This document shows positions 57,901 through 64,000 of a stretch of 64,000 bases of DNA, in pieces. Where the stretch lies: assembly GCA_017590115.1 (NCBI GenBank), contig JAGGNK010008337.1, positions 2,108,001-2,172,000 of the forward strand, read 5' to 3'. The notes beneath the pieces were generated by a model. It had not been told where the DNA came from, searched no databases, and worked only from the letters and a program-made list of their open reading frames with translations. Both the position numbers and the translations under genes were made by a program. Origin of the DNA: Montifringilla adamsi (Eukaryota; Chordata; Aves; Passeriformes; Passeridae). Position 1 is the stretch's first letter; every line of letters begins with the position of its first letter.

Positions 57901-60554
57901 TGCCCTATCCTTTTCATGCTTAGTGCAGTAAGTGAAATACCTGGAATGGGCACTTCAGAGGAATGAAAAAAGAATTTATAAAAGGAAGCTCTTAAAATCC
58001 TGCAGAGAAAGAAGCAACAATGTGAAGTACGCTGCTGAACTTTGCACTGTCTCGGAATGAACAAAGAATCTGAAGGGAGTTCCCTGACCACGGAACAGAT
58101 CTTGACAGGATGAAATGAAAGAGGAAACAGAATCAGTTGTTGAGGTGTCCCTAGCTGCAGTCCCCAGCTCTTTGGGGTCTTGTGCTCTCTACTTCTCCTT
58201 TTCAAGTAAATATTTTCTTGGAAGATGTGTGCTTTCTGCCAAGGTGGTGTCCAGGTCAGGCCTCAGCCACTTCATTTTATTATAGAAGTTTGGAAGGGAC
58301 CTTAAAGCTCATCTCATTCCATCCCCTGCCGTGGGGACACCTTCACTAGCGCAGCTTGCTCCAAGCCCCCTCCAGCCTGGGCACTGCCCAGGATCCAGGG
58401 GCAGCCTCAGCTCCTCTGGGCACCCTGTGCCAGGACCTGCCCACCCTCACAGGGAAGAATTTCTTCCTAATCCCAAATCTAGCCCTGCCCTCTGGCAGCT
58501 TGAAGCCACTCCCCCTTTTCTTTTTGCTGTGCGGGCTTTGGGACAACGCTTTCCCTGCCTGCCTTTCTCAAAAATCCCTCTCCAGCTTTTCTCCAGGTAA
58601 AGGTCCTGGAAAGCTGCTCTGGCTTCTCCTGAAGTCATGGTGGGTTTTAATGCCATATTACATTCTCATGAGGAATTCTCTTATTTCCTCATGCATTTGA
58701 AGGAGTTAGAGGAGGAGAGTAAGGAGCTCTCCGACTGTTCTGTTTCCCATCTGCAAGAACAGAAGTCCCATTTCCAGACTCAGTCTCTCAGCTGCAGCCT
58801 TTTCCAAGCCTTGCAGGACTCGTGCAGGAGCCCTCTGTGAGTTTGGGATTTCTGCAGTCTAAGAACTGCAGTTCACTTGACAACAAATCTCTGGTTTTTT
58901 TCAAGAAAACTAATGAAATTTCTCACACCATTTCTGCAGTTTTCATGGGCAGAGCACTGAACACCTTTTCTTGCTGCTTAAAAACATACCACCTACTGCC
59001 TTCAAAGCTGTTTTAAAAATAACTGGTAGAGTATCACGAGTTCAGGCATGACTTAGAGTTCAGCAGAAGAAAAAAAGAAAAGAAATGCTTAGCTATAATA
59101 TGAGCATATTGAATAATTCAAAATGTTTGTATCACACTTAATCCATCCAAAATTGCTTGCCTCCAGCATCCTCTGGTACAGTTCTAAGATTACTCCTACA
59201 CAGCTATTTAAAATATATTCAGGAAATTTCATTTAAAAACTTAACTTTGTGTTAAACTTGCATTTGATTTGTGACTGTCAGTGCTGGGTGTTTGCCATGG
59301 AGGGATGAGAAGAGCAATGTGTGGTTTTACCTACAAGTATCCATGGCAATGTTGGGTTTTACAGCCACTTTTTATACCTCCAGTGCCCTTTTGCCCCCAG
59401 CAAGTGCATGAAACCCACAATACGTTACAGCCCTAATAAAGAAACTTCCCACACTGTACTGCCCAACAAGTTGATGTTGTGGACATTAAAAAGAAAAGCT
59501 GTTTTCCTGAGCCATTTTAAATTTAGTGCTTCTAGAAAATAGATTTCTTGTTGCAGCAAGTAGCTAACAGAGTGATAGAGTGATAGAATTCCTTCCCCTT
59601 CTTCACTTCACTCACTCCTGTAAAAGTCTGACATCTATTTTGTACGATGTGTTTTGTTATACGTAAAAATACAGTAGTTGAAATTAAAGATTTTTAATAT
59701 TTCCATAGTAAGGAATATTTTGATATTTTAACCCTTTCAGTCATTACATGTAGAATCATAGGATGTCCTGCAGTTCATCTAAATTCAGATGTTTGCATCT
59801 ATGTCTCATCTTCATTAGAAATTGCATTCCAAAGTCCCTGGGTTGGTTCTGTTCTGTATTTCTCAGGCTGTATGCCCTTGGCCATATTCCTGTTGAAAAA
59901 ATGGGTGATCTGAATAGGGGTGGGATTGAAGAATAATCTGTTCATCCAGCCTTTGAGAGACACTGCTGAAATGTTCTCTGAAGTATATTTTTGTATTTAT
60001 ATATTAAAAGAGGTTAAAAGTATGGAAAAGTCTGTTTTGCAGTGGAAAAGTGGAGCAAAACTTGAGCTTCTGTCTTCCTCTGAATGATGAATTTGGGTTT
60101 TTTATTGTTGACTGTGATACCTGGTAAATGGAAGTTGGTTTTTTTATTCTATAATGTGTTTTTATTGCTTGAGTTAATTTTAATTTTTTTCTTTAAACAG
60201 GATATTTCTGCTCAAGAAAGCAATATATTAGGGGCGTTCTGTGATATGAATGTAAGTTGTCCACTTTTAAATAGGTGCACATTTCCTAGAAACTTAAAAT
60301 AACCATGTTCTATAGATTTGTGTTATACTCACATAGCTTTTGAATTTCCTCTCTGTCTCAATGACCTAGTGCTGATTCTTCTGCTGGTTTTTGACCCTTT
60401 CTAGGATGTAGAAGTACCATTGCACTTGCTTCGTTACGTGTGTCTGTTCTGTGGAAAAAATGGCCTTTCCCTCATGAAGGATTGTTTTGAGTACGGAACC
60501 CCCGAGACGCTGCCGTTCCTCATAGCACATGCATTTATCACAGTGGTGTCCAAT
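33927..60554 (+). CDS. USP34: USP34, ubiquitin-specific protease 34, first five coding exons
   Basis: USP34 is a very large (about 3,550-residue) deubiquitinase of the USP/C19 family. It removes ubiquitin from substrates such as axin in Wnt signalling and has roles in DNA-damage responses. Exons here are 33927-33969, 51215-51302, 54670-55090, 60201-60251 and 60405-60554, totalling 753 nt or 251 codons in one continuous frame. The protein starts MCESCAELLEVLNEISDIEG and reaches HAFITVVSN, closely matching the human N-terminus as recalled. A TGA at 33921-33923, in frame and two codons upstream, fixes the start; it has A at -3. Only the helical N-terminal region is present; the Cys/His catalytic domain and the rest lie beyond the right edge. 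Least conserved is residues about 80-140 in exon 3, a polar acidic linker. No truncation is seen. Confidence 0.95.
43621..43642. repeat. 22-nt T homopolymer
   Basis: Uninterrupted T run in USP34 intron 1. I saw no retroposon body attached to it. Confidence 0.9.
45802..45868. repeat. Short tandem duplication, unit about 38 bp
   Basis: The segment 45802-45831 recurs at 45841-45868 (core GTATCTAGTCAGTATTCTGG) with a 2-base deletion. Confidence 0.9.
46172..46413. repeat. Two-copy tandem duplication, unit about 121 bp
   Basis: Copy 1 is 46172-46291 and copy 2 is 46292-46413. They differ by two or three substitutions and a 3-base insertion (ACC) in copy 2. Each unit ends with an AT-rich hairpin-like TATATATGCACATATA stretch. 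Confidence 0.95.
51215..51302 (+). CDS. USP34: USP34 exon 2, residues 15-44
   Basis: It follows a tttag acceptor and reads SDIEGGDALQLRKEHALKIF to INSWTQ, with two bases of Arg44 before gtaatt. The match to the vertebrate USP34 N-terminus is direct. Confidence 0.95.
51303..54669 (+). other. USP34: USP34 intron 2 (3.4 kb)
   Basis: AT-rich intron. No transposon, RNA gene or exon is recognised. Open frames up to 113 codons on either strand look random. Confidence 0.85.
54670..55090 (+). CDS. USP34: USP34 exon 3, residues 44-184
   Basis: It completes Arg44 and reads QCLCCFKEYKHLEIFNQVVC to AYKHNTHPTIE, with a cttacag acceptor and a gtatat donor. The first and last thirds are near-identical to human as recalled. 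The middle (about residues 85-145) is a charged, divergent linker, and one Thr of the human HCTTINID stretch is missing. Confidence 0.96.
55091..60200 (+). other. USP34: USP34 intron 3 (5.1 kb) with CR1 fragment
   Basis: AT-rich intron whose only recognised element is the CR1 3' end at about 58281-58632. Confidence 0.85.
58281..58632 (-). mobile_element. CR1 LINE 3'-end fragment
   Basis: The + strand shows the well-known reverse complement of a CR1 3' end. In order it has GGAAGGGACCTTAAAG, a CATC block, GGGGACACCTTCACTAG, TGCTCCAAGCCCCCTCCAGC, TCTGGGCACCCTGTGCCAGG, CACCCTCACAGGGAAGAATT, TTCTTCCTAAT and CCCTCTCCAGC. The 3' end of the element is at the left, so it inserted on the minus strand. 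It is 5'-truncated, like most bird CR1 copies, and moderately diverged. Chicken repeat-type retrotransposons of this wording point to a bird, and the details resemble songbird copies. Only 3'UTR-type sequence is present, with no reverse transcriptase. Confidence 0.93.
60201..60251 (+). CDS. USP34: USP34 exon 4, 17 codons, residues 185-201
   Basis: It reads DISAQESNILGAFCDMN between a ttaaacag acceptor and a gtaagt donor. In phase 0 at both ends, so it could be skipped without a frameshift. Confidence 0.95.
60405..60554 (+). CDS. USP34: USP34 exon 5, residues 202-251
   Basis: Fifty codons from DVEVPLHLLRYVCLFCGKNG to HAFITVVSN, with a tttctag acceptor and a gtaagt donor. The next expected residues (IRIWLHIPA in human as recalled) are not in the window, so exon 6 is further right. 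Confidence 0.96.
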
Positions 60555-63500
60555 GTAAGTATTCCCCTTCAACTCCTCTGCTTAAACACCACAAATAAAA
60601 GGAATCTGAAGGCTCCAAGAACTCCCTGGGACCAGGCAGGGATAAAAAGGCTGTGAATTGTCCACGTTGGGAATGAGGTTTGCTCATGCACAGAGCGTTT
60701 CGTTATCCAAGCCCTCTGCATCTCCTGGCAGCACACAAGGAGTTTTCCAAGTTGCACCTAGATAGGAAGATTGTAACAGCCCCCAAAGATACTTCAAAGA
60801 ATGTTGTCAGAGGCCATTTCTGTCCCTGAAATTGTGCCTTGGAAGTGGTTTTAGTTTCTTCAGGGTATTTTAACTTCTTAGCTATTCCCTATGAGGCACA
60901 GAGGAAAAGCCTGTGGATTTTTTTTCTCTTCAATTTCCTGTGATTTTATACCATTATACACATTTGCAGCATAGAGGTAATCATCTTTTTTCCCCACTTA
61001 GTTTTAGAATGCATATCCTCCATCATGTCTGCATTTTGAAATCACAGGGATTTTTGATTGGCAGAATTACGCATTGATTTTAGTGGAGATTTGAAGAAAA
61101 TTGATGCTAAAAATAAAACCCAGTCCCTGAAAGAAGGACATATGAAGACTTAATGTAATGTCAGGATAAAATTTGTGACCTGTCTTGTGGATGGGCAAAA
61201 AGAGTACCACAAGTTTGTTATACCTTGTACAGAGTGAGTTTGACATGATTTTGACACTGATTGCAATTTGAAACACTTCAGATCAGATCCTTCCTCCCAC
61301 ACATCTTCCCTCCTTCCTCATTGCTGTTACTGCCCAGCCAGGAGGATGTTGTGGGGGAGCCAATGCTTGAAATCAGCCTGGTGTTGGGGTCTGTATCCCA
61401 CTCTGCTGATCTTCAGTGATCAGTTTAATTCCTGACCTGCAGCTCAGAGAGCAAATTGGGTGAGGCCGTGATCTGCTCCGATCTTTTCCTCCTGTGCAGC
61501 ACCTCTGCTTGTTTGCTTGGGAGATCTGTTCTCAGTTTGTGAGATCTGTTCTCTGCTGGCCCTTTCTGTGTGAGCTGATGGGTTCTTCACCTCCAGCTGC
61601 TGCCAGTGCGTCCTCATCAAACCATCTGGTGAAAATGTGTGTTCTTGGAGCTTACTCTGCTTCAGAAGGACATTCTGGTCATGGAACCAAACTTTTTTTG
61701 TGAGAAGGGGCAAAGCTGCTTGAATAATGAGTGGCATGTTTCTAAACCAGCATTCTGACTGCAAATCCCATTTCCTGAGTCTCCTACATCTGCAGCACCT
61801 CTGCTTGTTTGCTTGGGAGATCTGTTCTCAGTTTGTGAGATCTGTTCTCTGCTGGCCCTTTCTGTGTGAGCTGATGGGTTCTTCACCTCCAGCTGCTGCC
61901 AGTGCGTCCTCATCAAACCATCTGGTGAAAATGTGTGTTCTTGGAGCTTACTCTGCTTCAGAAGGACATTCTGGTCATGGAACCAAACTTTTTTTGTGAG
62001 AAGGGGCAAAGCTGCTTGAATAATGAGTGGTGTGATAGGTCCCTATCATGTTTTTAAACCAGCATTCTGACTGCAAATCCCATTTCCTGAGTCTCCTACA
62101 TCAGTGCAACTGCCTTTCTTCATTGTCCCTTTTAAAAGTCTTTATTTTTCTCCACATAAATTATTTTCTTTATTCTTAGTGATGTGCTCTGTTCCAAAAT
62201 ACTTCTCAGCAAAGTTTCTCCTTTCAGATATTTACTTAGCACCTTTGCATTTCTCTTTGGTTCTAGTAGGTAACCTGTTAAGCTCTCTCTTGCAGCAGTT
62301 ATAGATGAGTTCTGTGGCTAAACCTGGCAGATAAAATGAAATTCAACCCAAACCATGACCAAAAGTACTGTTTCTTCAGCCTCTTCCAGCACTGCAGTTT
62401 TTCCTATTCAACAAGCATCTTTCTTTTGAACTCTGGCTTTGCTGACAAATCTGTGTGAGTTGAGGAAAACAGTTTAAAAAAATTGTATTTAGATTTTATT
62501 TTTATGTGTCAGTTCACTACAGAAGGTATAAAAAAATGTTCTTCATGTAATGTGCTTTATTCATCCACTTGCTGCATTTTGGTATCACTCAGTGTACTTG
62601 TACAAGTACAGAGTGCTGCTGCCTTTTAAATGCAATATATTTATTACAGCCAAATGAGGCAGCTAATTTTTTGGACAGAATACATTTTACCTTGCCAATA
62701 TTAAAAAAAGAAGATATTTCCCCACCTCTATAATGACGCATGAACTTAGGGTTTTGATGTAATATTTCTCTTTCCCTGTTTTTATATCATTTCACTGTAC
62801 AATTCATAGAACTTAGGTAAATATAAATAATGGAATAAATGTTTCTGATTGTGAACCAATGCACCAAACTCCACTAAAACCAGAAGAATCCTACACAAAA
62901 CTGAACAAGACAGTGGTGGTCTGAGCAAGAACTCTGCTAATCTGCCTTGGTTTTATCCCAACACATTTGATTTTATGAGATATAGATATTTATTCCAGTA
63001 ATAGCTCTGCAGTGTCAATTACCTTGTTCCCAATGTGTAAAGCCAGCCCACAGTGTGTAGTAACCCTTAAATACAATTTCACAGCTGTGGTAACCCTTGA
63101 AAATTAAATAGCAGTTAAGAAGCCATTCTTGTAAGGATTCCTTGAAATATCCATGCTGGAATTTTTTCTCAAGTCTGTAAGATGAAGGAGTTCTTTAGCC
63201 ACTACCTTCTGGAAATTAATTACCTCTGGTAAACAGGAAATAATAGAAAAAAAACTCTGAAACTTGAGAACAGAAGAGATGTAGTGAATACTTTGTCTTA
63301 AAAGCAGGTGGAAGCAAAAAGTGATGTGATTTCATGTTTTGTCACTTTACAGATGCTAGTTGATGTCATTTTATTTATGTTCTTTTATGTCGTTTTAACA
63401 AGTTAGTATGCAAATGTGAATCCATGTTCAAAATCACAATTTGACTTGTAACATGGGAAATGATGCTTTAATTGAATTCTGAGGCTGAAGGTTGTGTGCA

Positions 63501-64000
63501 ATGCAAGTTTACAAATGCGTGATTTCAGCTTAGGAGTAGGAACTAATACAGAGTGAAGGTTACTGTGAACAGTGAAAGCTATAAAAACAAAATGATAGAA
63601 ACATTTCATACTTTTCTTTCACAAAGAAATGTATTTTCTTTGGTGTTTCACGCTTCATACTTGAAGCAGAGTACGTGGTGTTAAAAATCAAATTGTGTAA
63701 TCACAATAGTATCTTTGTCACCCCTGCAATTCCTTGTCAAAATGTTATTTAATTCCTGTTTCTAGCACAAGCATCTTCTAGTGACACTTTGTATCTTTGG
63801 GATGTTAGCATTTTTTTCCTTCTTGGGGCTGCCAGTTGGATCAGAAGCTTATTCCAAGTGTGGTCTTTTTTTTGCAGTGGGAAGATTTGGCTGGTTTGTC
63901 TTGCAAAGTAGGTTATATTGTTACTGTGCAGTGCTTGTTGCCTTGTTAAAAGTAAGCCTGCAAATATTTTTGTCAGAACTGCCTCAAGAAGTTCCTTGGC
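60555..64000 (+). other. USP34: USP34 intron 5 (continues past the window)
   Basis: No match to the next USP34 exon is found up to the right edge. It contains the long tandem duplication at 61495-62102 and an exon-like 30-nt segment at 63878-63907. The rest is AT-rich and unremarkable. Confidence 0.8.
61495..62102. repeat. Two-copy tandem duplication, unit 296 bp
   Basis: Copy 1 is 61495-61790 and copy 2 is 61791-62102. The first roughly 240 nt of each copy look identical base for base. Copy 2 then has a 16-nt insertion (TGTGATAGGTCCCTAT) after GAGTGG, and the remaining 56 nt differ by about one base. It lies in USP34 intron 5. Confidence 0.96.

Noticed and set aside
59751..59790. AGAATCATAGGATG, like a CR1 end
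   Set aside because: Only about 14 nt match; the following sequence lacks the GGAAGGGACC block.
1..64000. CRISPR arrays, operons, prophage or plasmid features
   Set aside because: The window is vertebrate intron-exon sequence; the only direct repeats are two-copy tandem duplications without spacers.

Overview
This is a vertebrate nuclear genome window: AT-rich, intron-dominated sequence with short phase-consistent coding exons bounded by GT/AG (once GC/AG) splice sites and one strong CpG island. It is most likely a bird. The one recognisable transposon, at about 58.28-58.63 kb, is a minus-strand CR1 LINE 3' end of the kind common in songbirds; the order Passeriformes is an inference from that wording only. 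Two genes lie in tandem on the + strand, the same order and orientation I recall for human chromosome 2p15.

1-26,081: the 3' part of XPO1 (exportin-1/CRM1). I could place 23 coding exons, from a partial exon at the left edge to a TAA stop at 26,079-26,081. Together they hold 3,047 coding bases, which is 2 bases plus 1,014 codons plus the stop. That corresponds exactly to residues 57-1071 of the 1,071-residue vertebrate protein, with no frameshift or missing exon. The leptomycin-B cysteine (Cys528) and Glu571 are intact. The first exon(s), start codon and promoter lie left of the window.

26,082-33,000: XPO1 3'UTR with several candidate poly(A) signals (about 26.87, 26.97, 28.59 and 29.07 kb), a moderately GC-rich stretch at 27.45-28.3 kb, then about 4 kb of intergenic DNA with no recognisable gene.

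33,000-34,650: CpG-island promoter of USP34, with three YY1-type ATGGCGGC sites, an octamer site, ATCAATCA (PBX-type) repeats, triplet repeats and a short upstream ORF that overlaps the USP34 start codon.

33,927-64,000: 5' part of USP34 (ubiquitin-specific protease 34). Five coding exons give 753 nt, or 251 codons, with introns of about 17.2, 3.4, 5.1, 0.15 and more than 3.4 kb. The USP catalytic domain lies far beyond the right edge.

The rest is intronic or intergenic DNA. Its most striking feature is a set of four separate two-copy tandem duplications (units of about 120-300 bp, nearly identical copies) at 8.5, 17.4, 46.2 and 61.5 kb. I found no CRISPR array, operon, tRNA, rRNA or convincing small RNA, and no sign of a previously undescribed multi-gene system. 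The points worth checking are splicing oddities (a GC-AG intron, a stop-free 105-nt intron, a possible 30-nt cassette exon), the USP34 leader, and the tandem duplications.
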